From contig NZ_CP069792.1 in assembly GCF_016894245.1 (NCBI RefSeq), forward strand, positions 2,108,001-2,172,000: DNA of 64,000 bases, in the 5' to 3' direction. Source of the DNA: Corynebacterium kroppenstedtii (GTDB lineage Bacteria; Actinomycetota; Actinomycetes; Mycobacteriales; Mycobacteriaceae). Each line of letters starts with the position of its first letter. Positions within the stretch are counted from its first letter, which is position 1. The notes under the pieces were generated by a model. That model ran no database searches. It had not been told where the DNA came from and saw only the letters and a list, made by a program, of their open reading frames with translations. Positions 18,138 through 26,783 of this stretch are shown one piece after another. The translations under genes and the position numbers were made by a program.

Positions 18138-19353
18138 GATGAGTCACCTCTGACGTCTCATAGACGCCATCACCCTCAGCAAGGAACTCTGTGTAATCCA
18201 TATTCGGCGCACCACAACGACGCTCACACCCCACAAAATGCACACGTCCGCCAGGCAACGACCCGGCATTAATAGCCCGCACCGCATCGGAACGAACATC
18301 ATCACGGGATTTCCGACACTGAGGCAATCCCGTACACGCTGTCACACGAGCCAAAGGTGACGCCGCATCGAAGACCAAACCGCGCGGAGCCAAAAAACGC
18401 ACAGCCTCATCCGCCTCTGCCGCGGTCAAATCATGAACCACCACACCATGCCAACATGTCACCGTCGAGGGCTTGCCCACAGCGCCCAACAACCGCGCAC
18501 ACGCCGAATCCATTCGGCCAAAAGGCAACACACAAGCCAAGCTCACGCGCCCGTCATCCTGGTCAATCCACCCCATCGGCTGACGCAACCCCAGCTCATT
18601 GTCCGCAGACTCCTCATACGTCGGAAGCACATCATGAACCGAATTTTCCAACCCCACAAGGTTCTCACGAGCCCACTGAGCAAGATCCTCAGCCGCGCCG
18701 GGAGTCTCCTCGATCCGCCAATTCTTGCCGCGCCGGGCCTGCCATTGGCGCGCCATGCCAACGATGCTATCCACCACGCGCACCCGGGGGAGTGAACCCA
18801 CCAGATAATCTCCTCCGATCACGACGTCGAAGAGGTCATGCGAATCTGATCGTCGCGTCTTCGTCGTCGCGATGACTCCGAAATCCGGGCGCTCTGCAAT
18901 CACGTCGCCACGTCCGTCGTCGAAAGCAAAGAGGGTTCGGCCAGGTAGATCTGCCGTGTCGTCATACTGGATCAGTTCACGGTCAACGGCACGAACCAAG
19001 GAGCGCACGTCCCCTATAGAACCAGACCGTCCTGACAGGGGAGAGGCAAGATAATTACGCATCCGATCATGCCGTGGATAAGGCAGGAGTCCTGCTTCAG
19101 TCACGGCAGAAGCAAAATCGTCAACCGATTTCACACCACGAATCTGGATATTTCCCCTCGACGTGATGTGGACGTCGCCGTCCCCCAAGTCGTCAGCCAT
19201 AGCGCCTAATGCCGTCCATTGGTGCGGCTGGATATACCCGCCGGGGGATCGGACACGGCCTATCATCCCGTCGGATGCAGTAAAAAGACGCAATGTACCG
19301 GGGCACATGTCTCCCCGATTCCGGGTCGTCGTCTGAGTACCGTCACTGTGCAT
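18130..19353 (-). CDS. cobG: CobG, precorrin-3B synthase
   Basis: CobG is the oxygen-dependent monooxygenase that makes precorrin-3B, so the corrin ring pathway here is the aerobic one. The 407-residue protein has the nitrite/sulfite reductase ferredoxin-like half-domain (GGYIQPHQWTALGAMADDL) and siroheme/4Fe-4S domain features. A four-cysteine cluster motif ACTGLPQC...GCERRCG lies at residues about 340, 346, 376 and 380. ATG 19353 lies 7 nt behind TACGGT and could be leaderless. A GTG at 19377 would add eight residues. It is the first gene of the minus-strand cob operon and diverges from cobN. Confidence 0.9.
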   Translation of the reverse strand: MHSDGTQTTTRNRGDMCPGTLRLFTASDGMIGRVRSPGGYIQPHQWTALGAMADDLGDGDVHITSRGNIQIRGVKSVDDFASAVTEAGLLPYPRHDRMRNYLASPLSGRSGSIGDVRSLVRAVDRELIQYDDTADLPGRTLFAFDDGRGDVIAERPDFGVIATTKTRRSDSHDLFDVVIGGDYLVGSLPRVRVVDSIVGMARQWQARRGKNWRIEETPGAAEDLAQWARENLVGLENSVHDVLPTYEESADNELGLRQPMGWIDQDDGRVSLACVLPFGRMDSACARLLGAVGKPSTVTCWHGVVVHDLTAAEADEAVRFLAPRGLVFDAASPLARVTACTGLPQCRKSRDDVRSDAVRAINAGSLPGGRVHFVGCERRCGAPNMDYTEFLAEGDGVYETSEVTHHV

Positions 19354-19360
19354 GGTTTCT

Positions 19361-19366
19361 ACCGTA
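19361..19366 (-). promoter_or_regulatory. Candidate -10 element for leaderless cobG
   Basis: On the minus strand TACGGT (TAnnnT form) is followed by 7 nt and the cobG ATG at 19353, with no better ribosome binding site. This would make the cobGHIJ transcript leaderless and not under the riboswitch, which lies on the other strand. Confidence 0.4.
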
Positions 19367-19429
19367 CCCCCGTGCACACAGGGTCAAAGTATTATGAATC
19401 CTCGATCAAAGGTCGTAGCCACCGATAAT

Positions 19430-19540
19430 TAACTCGACCTCTAATATAGTTGCGGGAAGCGGGAATCCCCTCAGGGGAGCGGTCGCGCCACTGTCAAGCC
19501 AGACCCCGTACACGAACAATGTCCGGCGCGGTATCCGGAA
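19430..19540 (+). ncRNA. Cobalamin riboswitch upstream of cobN
   Basis: The cobN leader carries the conserved core of the B12-sensing RNA. In order: GCGGGAAGCGGGAATCCCC (19452-19470), the GCGGTCGCGCCACTGT block typical of actinobacterial examples (19479-19494) and a B12-box-like AAGCCAGACC (19496-19505). The boundaries are approximate. A CCGG/CCGG hairpin (19523-19538) lies between the box and the AAAGGA ribosome binding site and may be the expression platform. In the family, adenosyl- or other cobalamins bind the RNA and turn off downstream translation or transcription. Confidence 0.85.
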
Positions 19541-19548
19541 AGGAAAAC

Positions 19549-22500
19549 ATGATTCTTCTGCTGTCCACTTCTGACACCGATCTGCTTACTGCGAAAGCGG
19601 CCAATGAGCACCCCGAAGTGGAGTTCCGCTGGGCTAATCCGGCGCGATTGATGCTTGATGATGTTGATGCTCTCCTCAGTGGCACACGTGTACCGGGATC
19701 CGGTGGGGCTACGGGTTCCCAGCCAGACATCATTATTGTCCGGCTTTTGGGTGGGCGGCGAGCCTGGGAAGAGGGACTAAATAAGCTCCTTGCCTCAGGT
19801 ATCCCGACTATTGCCGTATCGGGTGAACAAAGTATGGACGCAGAGCTCACAGAGCTGTCCACTGCGCCATCGAATGTCGTTACCACCGCTCACCGCTATC
19901 TTGCTGAGGGTGGCAAGAATAATCTCGTCAACCTTCATAACTTCCTATCCGATACTCTGCTTCTCACCGGTTTGGGTTTCGACGCCCCCATTCATCTTCC
20001 TGAATGGGGAATACTGGAGGGCTGGGAAGGTAATCGCACGGCAGGCCTTCAGTCTGGGGGAGAGTCTGACACCCGACGCATTGCTGTCTTGTATTACCGC
20101 GCACAACATTTAGCTGGTAATACGCGTTATATCGACGCGCTGTGCGAGGCGATTGCCGACCGTGGGGCAGTGCCGGTTCCGATTTTCACCGCATCACTCC
20201 GCCAGGCGTCCGATGAACTTCTCCAGTTCTTCGGGACGATGGACACTCTGATCACGACGGTTCTCGCGGCGGGTGGAACAAAACCTGCCACCGCACAAGC
20301 CGGCGGTGATGACGGAGCATGGGACGTCTCCGCATTGGCGGAGCTCGATCTCCCCGTTATCCAGGGGCTCGCCCTGACCAGCTCGCGCAGCACATGGGAA
20401 GACAATGATGACGGGGCTTCACCGCTGGATGTTGCTACCCAGATCGCCGTTCCGGAGTTCGATGGGCGCATCATTACTGTCCCGTTCTCATTCAAGGAAA
20501 TTGGCGACGACGGCCTCATTTCGTATAACCCCGATCCGGAGCGGTGTGCCCGCCTGGCAGGCATCGCGGATCGACATGCAGTGTTGCGGCATAAAGCCAA
20601 TGCTTCCAAGCGTATCGCTGTGATGCTGTCGGCATATCCGACGAAGCACGCCCGGATTGGTAACGCGGTTGGGCTGGATACTCCGGCCTCCGTGTTGGCG
20701 TTGCTCCACGTCCTCCACGACGCGGGATACGACCTGGGGGATACGTCCAAGATTCCCGGCTGGCTTGACTCTGGCGACGAAACCAGCGAGAACTCGGATG
20801 CGTTTATGCACGCACTGATCGACGCTGGTGGCCAAGACCCCGATTGGCTCACCGACGAAGTAATGGCTGCCAATGAGCTCCGCCTCTCGGCAGCCGACTA
20901 CCAAGAGTATTTCGATACTCTTCCGGAATCTCTTCAAAAGGACATGATTGAGACCTGGGGAGAAGCCCCCGGGGACCTTTATGTTCACCCAGAGACGAAA
21001 GATATCTACTTAGCCGGATTACGCTTCGGCAACGTCGTTGTAATGGTGCAACCACCCCGAGGCTTTGGTGACAACCCCGTCGGCATTTACCACGACCCCG
21101 ACCTAGCCCCGAATCACCACTATCTAGCAGCTTATGAATGGATTCGCCGCACCCCGGACCGTCACGGTTTCGGAGCCGACGCGATCGTCCACGTCGGTAA
21201 ACACGGCAACATGGAATGGCTTCCCGGCAAGACCGTCGCCCTCGGGCCCGATTCCGGCACCGACCAGTCCATTGGCGACCTTCCCCTGATCTACCCATTC
21301 CTTGTCAATGACCCAGGGGAGGGTACTCAGGCCAAACGCCGCGCCCACGCCACCCTCGTCGACCACCTCATCCCGCCCATGGCCCGTGCCGAAAGTTATG
21401 GCGACATTACCCGGCTAGAGCAGCTCCTCGATGAGCACGCCAACATTGCCGCCATGGATCCCGCGAAGCTACCAGCTATTCGACAAGAAATCTGGACGCT
21501 GCTAACCGCGGCAAAAATGGACCAGGATCTCGGATGGGAGAAACGCCCCGACGAAGATGTCTTCGACGACATGCTCATGCACGTCGACGGGTGGCTATGC
21601 GAAATCAAAGATGCCCAGATTCGAGGCGGGCTACACATTCTCTCGCACGCGCCCGAAGGAAAGCAGCTCGTGGAAACAGTGCTGGCCATGCTGCGCGCTC
21701 GACAAATCTTCGGCGGAATCAACACTCTTCCTGGGCTTCGTGAGGCTCTCGGCCTCCACGAAGACGGTTCAGAAACACGGCACCGCACCGATGACATTGA
21801 AAACATCGCGTCGGCACTCGTTACCTCCTTGGCAGACCACGACTGGGACGATAACGCCGTCGACACGGTCCTCGAGGATATCCGCCACGATCCCGGCCTC
21901 CCCGACAGCGCCAATGTTTCTGCCGTCCAGGACATCTTGCACTTCACAACCACGCAGATCGTTCCCCGGCTCCGTCAAACACACCGAGAACTCGACCAAG
22001 TTCTACGAGCACTCGACGGAAAATTTATCGAATCCGGACCATCAGGATCCCCCCTCCGCGGGCTCATCAACACCCTGCCAACCGGACGAAACTTCTATTC
22101 AGTTGACCCCAAAGCAATCCCCTCACGCTTAGCCTGGGACACCGGACAACTCCTCGCCGACAGCCTAATCGAACGCTACAGGCAGGATAACGACGGAAAA
22201 TACCCCGTATCCGTTGGCATCAGCGCCTGGGGTACCTCCGCCATGCGCACCTCTGGTGACGATATCGCTGAGGTATTCGCGCTCCTCGGCGTCCGACCAA
22301 TATGGGACGAAGTATCCCGACGCGTCACACGGCTAGAGGTCATTCCACTCGAGGAACTCGGCCGACCCCGCATCGACACCACGGTCCGCATTTCCGGATT
22401 CTTCCGAGACGCCTTCCCGCACGTCGTCGCCCTTCTCGACGACGCTGTCCAGATGGTCGCCGCCCTCGACGAACCCGCCGACATGAACTACGTCGCTACT

Positions 22501-23268
22501 CACGTGAACGAAGACAAAGCCAACGGAACTCCCCCCGAACGGGCACACCGCCGCATATTCGGATCAAAACCCGGCACCTACGGCGCAGGCCTCCTCGAAC
22601 TCATGGACGCAGGAAACTGGCGCAGCGACGACGACCTCGCCGAGGTGTACAGCACCTGGGGAGGCTACGCCTACGGACGCGGAGTCGACGGCGCACCCGC
22701 CGCCGACGACATGAAACAGGCCTACACACGCATCCAAGTAGCCGCAAAAAACACGGACACCCGCGAACACGACATCGCCGACTCCGACGACTATTTCCAA
22801 TTCCACGGCGGCATGGTAGCCACAGTCCGAGCACTCTCAGGCCAATCACCCGAAGCCTACATCGGCGACTCCACACGCCCCGACACCATCCGCACCCGCA
22901 CACTCCACGAAGAATCCCGGCGCGTCTTCCGATCCCGCGTCGTCAACCCCCGCTGGGTCGAAGCAATGCGCAACCACGGATACAAAGGCGCATTCGAAAT
23001 GGCAGCCACCGTCGACTACCTCTTCGGATACGACGCCACCGCCGGGATGATGGACGACTGGATGTATGAACAACTCACCCAGGAATACGTCGAAAACGAA
23101 GAAAACCGGGAATTCTTCCGCGAATCCAACCCATGGGCACTCCACGACATTTCCGAACGACTCCTCGAAGCCGCCCAACGCGGACTATGGAAAAACCCCG
23201 ACCAAGACCGCCTCGACGCACTCACCGAAGCCCTCCTAGAAACCGAAGGAGAAATGGAAGACCGCTAA
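19549..23268 (+). CDS. cobN: CobN, cobaltochelatase large subunit
   Basis: CobN is the large subunit of the ATP-dependent complex that inserts cobalt into hydrogenobyrinic acid a,c-diamide. The 1239-residue protein matches the CobN/ChlH family: IIVRLLGGRRAWEEGL near the N-terminus, PTKHARIGNAVGLDTPASVLALLHVL, YHDPDLAPNHHYLAAYEWI, DAIVHVGKHGNMEWLPGK, YPVSVGISAWGTSAMRTSGDDIAEVFALLGVRP, and RIFGSKPGTYGAGLLELMDAGNW. ATG 19549 (MILLLSTSDTD) has AAAGGA 4 nt upstream; the more upstream GTG at 19450 falls inside the riboswitch and is rejected. Partner CobS/CobT or ChlI/ChlD-like subunits are not in the window. The 3' half has a strong C-rich third-position bias. Confidence 0.95.
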   Translation: MILLLSTSDTDLLTAKAANEHPEVEFRWANPARLMLDDVDALLSGTRVPGSGGATGSQPDIIIVRLLGGRRAWEEGLNKLLASGIPTIAVSGEQSMDAELTELSTAPSNVVTTAHRYLAEGGKNNLVNLHNFLSDTLLLTGLGFDAPIHLPEWGILEGWEGNRTAGLQSGGESDTRRIAVLYYRAQHLAGNTRYIDALCEAIADRGAVPVPIFTASLRQASDELLQFFGTMDTLITTVLAAGGTKPATAQAGGDDGAWDVSALAELDLPVIQGLALTSSRSTWEDNDDGASPLDVATQIAVPEFDGRIITVPFSFKEIGDDGLISYNPDPERCARLAGIADRHAVLRHKANASKRIAVMLSAYPTKHARIGNAVGLDTPASVLALLHVLHDAGYDLGDTSKIPGWLDSGDETSENSDAFMHALIDAGGQDPDWLTDEVMAANELRLSAADYQEYFDTLPESLQKDMIETWGEAPGDLYVHPETKDIYLAGLRFGNVVVMVQPPRGFGDNPVGIYHDPDLAPNHHYLAAYEWIRRTPDRHGFGADAIVHVGKHGNMEWLPGKTVALGPDSGTDQSIGDLPLIYPFLVNDPGEGTQAKRRAHATLVDHLIPPMARAESYGDITRLEQLLDEHANIAAMDPAKLPAIRQEIWTLLTAAKMDQDLGWEKRPDEDVFDDMLMHVDGWLCEIKDAQIRGGLHILSHAPEGKQLVETVLAMLRARQIFGGINTLPGLREALGLHEDGSETRHRTDDIENIASALVTSLADHDWDDNAVDTVLEDIRHDPGLPDSANVSAVQDILHFTTTQIVPRLRQTHRELDQVLRALDGKFIESGPSGSPLRGLINTLPTGRNFYSVDPKAIPSRLAWDTGQLLADSLIERYRQDNDGKYPVSVGISAWGTSAMRTSGDDIAEVFALLGVRPIWDEVSRRVTRLEVIPLEELGRPRIDTTVRISGFFRDAFPHVVALLDDAVQMVAALDEPADMNYVATHVNEDKANGTPPERAHRRIFGSKPGTYGAGLLELMDAGNWRSDDDLAEVYSTWGGYAYGRGVDGAPAADDMKQAYTRIQVAAKNTDTREHDIADSDDYFQFHGGMVATVRALSGQSPEAYIGDSTRPDTIRTRTLHEESRRVFRSRVVNPRWVEAMRNHGYKGAFEMAATVDYLFGYDATAGMMDDWMYEQLTQEYVENEENREFFRESNPWALHDISERLLEAAQRGLWKNPDQDRLDALTEALLETEGEMEDR

Positions 23269-23311
23269 AAATACCGCCACCGAGATAACCGAGTACAGGC
23301 CCACCAAGTAG

Positions 23312-23317
23312 TAATCT
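23312..23317 (+). promoter_or_regulatory. Candidate -10 of leaderless lnt
   Basis: TAATCT is followed by 7 nt and the lnt ATG at 23325, and no Shine-Dalgarno sequence is visible. This suggests a leaderless transcript starting at or next to the ATG. Confidence 0.45.
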
Positions 23318-23324
23318 TGACGCC

Positions 23325-25271
23325 ATGCCCACACCGCGCCCACGATCAACACCCCGATGGGACGAGGCAGCGCACACACCCGGCCTGTACAACACCACAC
23401 GCAGAGCCGACTACGGCAAGCGATTCCTCTACACAGTCATACGACTCTCGCTCGCCGCATTCGCAGGGCTGTGCGTCTACGCGTCATACGAACCAAACGG
23501 CCTGTGGCTCGCAGCCCCACTCGGCATTGCCTTGCTGATCACCGCCCTACAACCATGGGGCAACAGATCACCCGCACCCAGCGCGTGGCTCGGTGCCCTC
23601 ATAGCCTTCACCCAGGGACTCATCACCTACCTCTTCTATCTCCCCTGGATCGGAGAATACGTCGGTTCGCTACCATGGATCGCCTTATCCATCGTCGAAG
23701 CGCTATATTCGCTGCTATTCGGTGCGGGAACTGTCTTTCTACTTCGCGCCGGGCGTGCTTCCCGAAAGCGTGAACCGCGTGAATTATCTGCTCGCTCTCA
23801 GAGGGGAAGCTCAGACTCTGCTCGAGGGGACTCGGCATCGAAGAAGTGGTCCTCGTCGGGGGGGCGTTTAAGTGGTCGTGGCCGCAGCAGTCGAGTCCAT
23901 CGTACGATTACCGCCAACGAGTTCCTCTTTACGGTCATTGGGATTCCCACGTGGTATCTTGCGGTCGAGTATGCACGGTCGCATTGGCCTTTTGGAGGCT
24001 TTGCGTGGACCCGTTTAGCGTGGGGGCAGGTATCTGGCCCCTTGCTATCTCTTGCCCGAATCGGTGGACCCGCACTCATCACTGTGGCAACGGTGACGAT
24101 GGGGGTCGGAATAACCATCATCTTTCGTCGGGTGTGGATCCCTGGCTTGGTCATTACCCTTATTATCCCTATTGTTGCGGGATTGGCCTGGTCACAGGTG
24201 GACGCGGGTCCCAATCCTTCAACTGAGCGCATTGACTCTTTTGCGGCATCGAAAAATGGGGTAGAAGCTCGCGGGTCAGGAACCCAGTCACAATCGATAA
24301 AGATGGTGTCCAAAGACTCAGGTATCACTTATTATCGTGCCAGTGATTCGTCGTCACCCGAAAATCTCGTGACAGTCGCAGTCGTGCAAGGCAATGTCCC
24401 GCGGTTGGGGCTCGATTTTAATGATCAGCAGCGTGCAGTATTAGCAAATCATCGTGACGCCACATTGGCCTTGGCTCGTCGGATCGAGGAGCATAAATCG
24501 CCCAAGCCAGATTTTGTCGTATGGCCCGAGAATTCGTCAGATGTTGATCCTTTTCTTGACCCTCTTGCCCAAGATGAGATTCAACAAGCAGCAGAAGCTG
24601 TGGGGGTCCCGATTCTCGTCGGGACGCTCACGCACCCGGGTGACCAGGAGCGCAATACTATCGTCGTCTGGGACCCCGAGACTGGGCCAGGGGAGAGGCA
24701 CGATAAGGTCTATCTCCAACCATTCGGAGAATACATGCCATGGAGAGGGTTTTTCAGACACTTTTCGTCCTACGTAGATATGGCAGGGAATTTCGGCCCT
24801 GGCGACGATAACGGCGTTATCCACGTTCGATCGGGCACAACGAATGCTCTCATTCCAGTTGGCGTCGGCACCTGTTACGAAGTCGCGTTTGATGGCGCCT
24901 TCCAACATGCTGTGGAGGGGGGCGCGCAAATCTTCACAGTCCCGACGAATAACGCAACCTTTGGTTTCACGGATATGTCGTACCAGCAATTGGCGATGAG
25001 CAGATTGCGTTCTGTGGAATATGACCGCGCCACGGTCGTTGCCGCTACGTCGGGCGTGTCAGCTATCATTCGGCCAGATGGGCGAGTGTCTGAGCGTACC
25101 CAGATTTTCACAGAGGGGATTCTCCATGCCCAGCTTCCGCTTCGTGCAACGCGAACCATTGCTTCTTATTCGGCGACGTTCATCGAGTGGGCGCTGTGCG
25201 GGCTTGGTGTCGTCATGGTCCTGGGTGCCGCTATCTCACAGCGAAAGCCACAGCGGGTAAAGTCAAAGTAG
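23325..25271 (+). CDS. lnt: Lnt, apolipoprotein N-acyltransferase
   Basis: Lnt adds the third acyl chain to the N-terminal Cys of membrane lipoproteins. The protein has 648 residues, longer than the usual 500-550. Several N-terminal membrane helices are followed by a nitrilase-like domain with the catalytic triad: Glu in VVWPENSSD, Lys in DKVYLQPFGEYMPW, Cys in VGVGTCYEVAFDG. A C-terminal helix follows. Two hydrophilic insertions stand out: a Ser/Arg-rich stretch around residues 143-200 between helices, and another around 300-345 before the catalytic domain. ppm1 follows by 22 bp. In M. tuberculosis Lnt and Ppm are one fused protein; here they are split as in other corynebacteria. Confidence 0.9.
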   Translation: MPTPRPRSTPRWDEAAHTPGLYNTTRRADYGKRFLYTVIRLSLAAFAGLCVYASYEPNGLWLAAPLGIALLITALQPWGNRSPAPSAWLGALIAFTQGLITYLFYLPWIGEYVGSLPWIALSIVEALYSLLFGAGTVFLLRAGRASRKREPRELSARSQRGSSDSARGDSASKKWSSSGGRLSGRGRSSRVHRTITANEFLFTVIGIPTWYLAVEYARSHWPFGGFAWTRLAWGQVSGPLLSLARIGGPALITVATVTMGVGITIIFRRVWIPGLVITLIIPIVAGLAWSQVDAGPNPSTERIDSFAASKNGVEARGSGTQSQSIKMVSKDSGITYYRASDSSSPENLVTVAVVQGNVPRLGLDFNDQQRAVLANHRDATLALARRIEEHKSPKPDFVVWPENSSDVDPFLDPLAQDEIQQAAEAVGVPILVGTLTHPGDQERNTIVVWDPETGPGERHDKVYLQPFGEYMPWRGFFRHFSSYVDMAGNFGPGDDNGVIHVRSGTTNALIPVGVGTCYEVAFDGAFQHAVEGGAQIFTVPTNNATFGFTDMSYQQLAMSRLRSVEYDRATVVAATSGVSAIIRPDGRVSERTQIFTEGILHAQLPLRATRTIASYSATFIEWALCGLGVVMVLGAAISQRKPQRVKSK

Positions 25272-25293
25272 TTATCAAGAGAGAGGATCACCG

Positions 25294-26112
25294 TTGACTC
25301 AACCGAGCGACAACACATTGGTCATCATCCCGACGTACAACGAAAAGGATAATTTGCCCCTCATCGTGGGCCGCTTACGCAAAGCAGAACCTGACCGCGT
25401 AGACGTCTTAGTCGTCGATGACAATAGCCCCGATGGCACTGGTGATCTTGCTGACCAGATGGCATCCGATGACTCCCATATTCACGTCTTGCACCGCAAG
25501 GGCAAAGAAGGCCTGTGCGCAGCGTATGTCGCTGGTTTCCGGTGGGGGCTTGATCAAAATTACGACGTGATCTGTGAAATGGATGCCGACGGCTCCCACG
25601 CGCCTGAACAGCTTCACCTTTTGCTCGACTCGGTCAATGATGGTGCGGATTTGACGATTGGTTCGCGGTATGTGCCGGGTGGGGAAACCGTGAATTGGCC
25701 TGCGTATCGCCAATTCCTATCTCGGGGTGGAAATGCGTATATCAATGTTGTCTTGGGAGCAGGAATCCGCGATATTACCGCTGGTTACAGGGCTTATCGT
25801 CGATCTGTGCTCGAGGCCGTGGATCTCGACGATTTGAGTAACGCAGGCTATATCTTCCAAACGGACCTCGCCTGGCGGATTCTCCAGAAAGGCTTCGATG
25901 TTCGGGAGGTGCCGATTACCTTCACGGAACGCGAGCTGGGGGAGTCAAAGCTCTCGGGGAACTTCGTGAAAGATTCCCTCCTCGAAGTAACCAAGTGGGG
26001 AGCGACGTATCGAGCCGAGCAAGCGAAAGAGCTGTTTACGTCGTCAAAGCGGTTGATTAGGCATGAAGTGCATGAGTTAATCGAGAAGCAAAAGCGACGG
26101 TTTAACTCCTAA
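25294..26112 (+). CDS. ppm1: Ppm1, polyprenol-phosphate mannosyltransferase
   Basis: This GT2-family enzyme transfers mannose from GDP-mannose to polyprenyl phosphate. The product feeds lipomannan/lipoarabinomannan synthesis and protein O-mannosylation. Motifs: VIIPTYNEKDNLPLIV at the N-terminus, DVLVVDDNSPDGTGDLAD, the DxD motif in CEMDADGSHAPEQ, IGSRYVPGG, and the C-terminal block TFTERELGESKLSG. The TTG start at 25294 is supported by AGAGAGGA 8-10 nt upstream. It is 272 residues long with no membrane domain, so it probably relies on Lnt or the membrane for anchoring, as reported for relatives. It is co-transcribed with lnt. Confidence 0.93.
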   Translation: MTQPSDNTLVIIPTYNEKDNLPLIVGRLRKAEPDRVDVLVVDDNSPDGTGDLADQMASDDSHIHVLHRKGKEGLCAAYVAGFRWGLDQNYDVICEMDADGSHAPEQLHLLLDSVNDGADLTIGSRYVPGGETVNWPAYRQFLSRGGNAYINVVLGAGIRDITAGYRAYRRSVLEAVDLDDLSNAGYIFQTDLAWRILQKGFDVREVPITFTERELGESKLSGNFVKDSLLEVTKWGATYRAEQAKELFTSSKRLIRHEVHELIEKQKRRFNS

Positions 26113-26129
26113 AAGTCACGACGAAAAAC

Positions 26130-26173
26130 GGATCCGGCCTCTGACTGCGAATATTCGCGGAGAGACCGGATCC
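26130..26173. terminator. Long nested hairpin terminator between ppm1 and rbpA
   Basis: Three nested inverted repeats stack in one structure: outer GGATCCGG/CCGGATCC (26130-26137 with 26166-26173), CTCT/AGAG inside it, and the self-complementary GCGAATATTCGC at the tip. It separates the convergent genes ppm1 (+) and rbpA (-), with an A-run just before it and no long T-run after it. It probably ends transcription from both sides. Confidence 0.8.
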
Positions 26174-26190
26174 CGCTGCGGAAAGCCGAG

Positions 26191-26580
26191 TTACTTCGAC
26201 TTGGCTTTTTCTTCTGCTTCTTTTTGTTCCTTCATCATCTTGGCCGCGATACGACGGCGCTGCTTAAGCATATCGAGGCGCTCGTTAAGAAGCTTTTCAA
26301 GCTCATCGATGCTGCGACGTTCGCGAAGCATGTCCCAGTGTGTACGGGGTGGTTTGACGGGCTTAGCCTCTGTGCCTTCGCCTTCCACGAGCTCACCGAT
26401 TTTGCCATTCTGGCACGGCCATTCACCTGGGATTTCAGCGTCGTCGGCAAAAGGAACTTCCCATATCTTTCCGTCCTCGGTGCGGTACTTGACAAGCTGC
26501 CGAGGGGCTAGATCATGGTCGCGATCCGTTTCGTAGGAAACGGCGCCCATTCGACTGCCACGGAGAACACGATCTGCCAT
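26191..26580 (-). CDS. rbpA: RbpA, RNA polymerase-binding transcription activator
   Basis: RbpA is the actinobacterial factor that binds RNA polymerase and sigma A and stabilises the open complex. The 129-residue protein matches the family throughout: MADRVLRGSRMGAVSYETDRDHDLAPRQ at the N-terminus, the core domain with VPFADDAEIPGEWPCQNG, the basic linker VKPPRTHWDMLRERRS, and the C-terminal sigma-interaction helix DELEKLLNERLDMLKQRR. The tail is extended with a Lys/Glu-rich stretch compared with the M. tuberculosis protein. A perfect TATAAT lies on the minus strand at 26677-26682. Confidence 0.96.
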   Translation of the reverse strand: MADRVLRGSRMGAVSYETDRDHDLAPRQLVKYRTEDGKIWEVPFADDAEIPGEWPCQNGKIGELVEGEGTEAKPVKPPRTHWDMLRERRSIDELEKLLNERLDMLKQRRRIAAKMMKEQKEAEEKAKSK

Positions 26581-26618
26581 GCGGGGAATCAGTCCTTACG
26601 TCATTGGGGTACGTACTG

Positions 26619-26630
26619 GTAAAGCTTTAC
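26619..26630. promoter_or_regulatory. 12-bp palindrome in the rbpA leader
   Basis: GTAAAGCTTTAC is a perfect 12-bp palindrome 38-50 bp upstream of the rbpA ATG and downstream of the TATAAT. It could be a regulator site or an mRNA hairpin in the 5' untranslated region. The regulator is unknown. Confidence 0.35.
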
Positions 26631-26676
26631 AACTTGAGCGTAATATCGCGCTAAGGTCTAAAGAAACCAGCTATTC

Positions 26677-26682
26677 ATTATA
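26677..26682 (-). promoter_or_regulatory. Candidate rbpA -10 hexamer
   Basis: TATAAT reads on the minus strand about 95 nt upstream of the rbpA ATG. No strong -35 is visible. I see no SigH-type GGAA/GTT pair, although rbpA is under a stress sigma factor in some relatives. Confidence 0.4.
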
Positions 26683-26783
26683 ACCGTCGTTACATACAAC
26701 GATGTTAGCGGCAGATCTGTTCCATGATTGGTACATAACGTCGATCATTAAGCGTCATAGACCACGGATAATGATGGAAGATA

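Noticed and set aside
17401..18272. Long plus-strand frames over cobH
   Set aside because: Shadows of cobH and cobG codons, without ribosome binding sites or known domains.
19450..19548. Upstream start of cobN
   Set aside because: It lies in the riboswitch core; ATG 19549 has a good ribosome binding site.
20127..20873. 248-codon minus-strand frame in cobN
   Set aside because: Ser/Ala-rich shadow frame with no domain; cobN reads through.
22302..23069. 255-codon Arg-rich frame inside cobN
   Set aside because: Low-complexity Arg/His product results from cobN's C-rich codon use in a shifted frame; cobN is intact.
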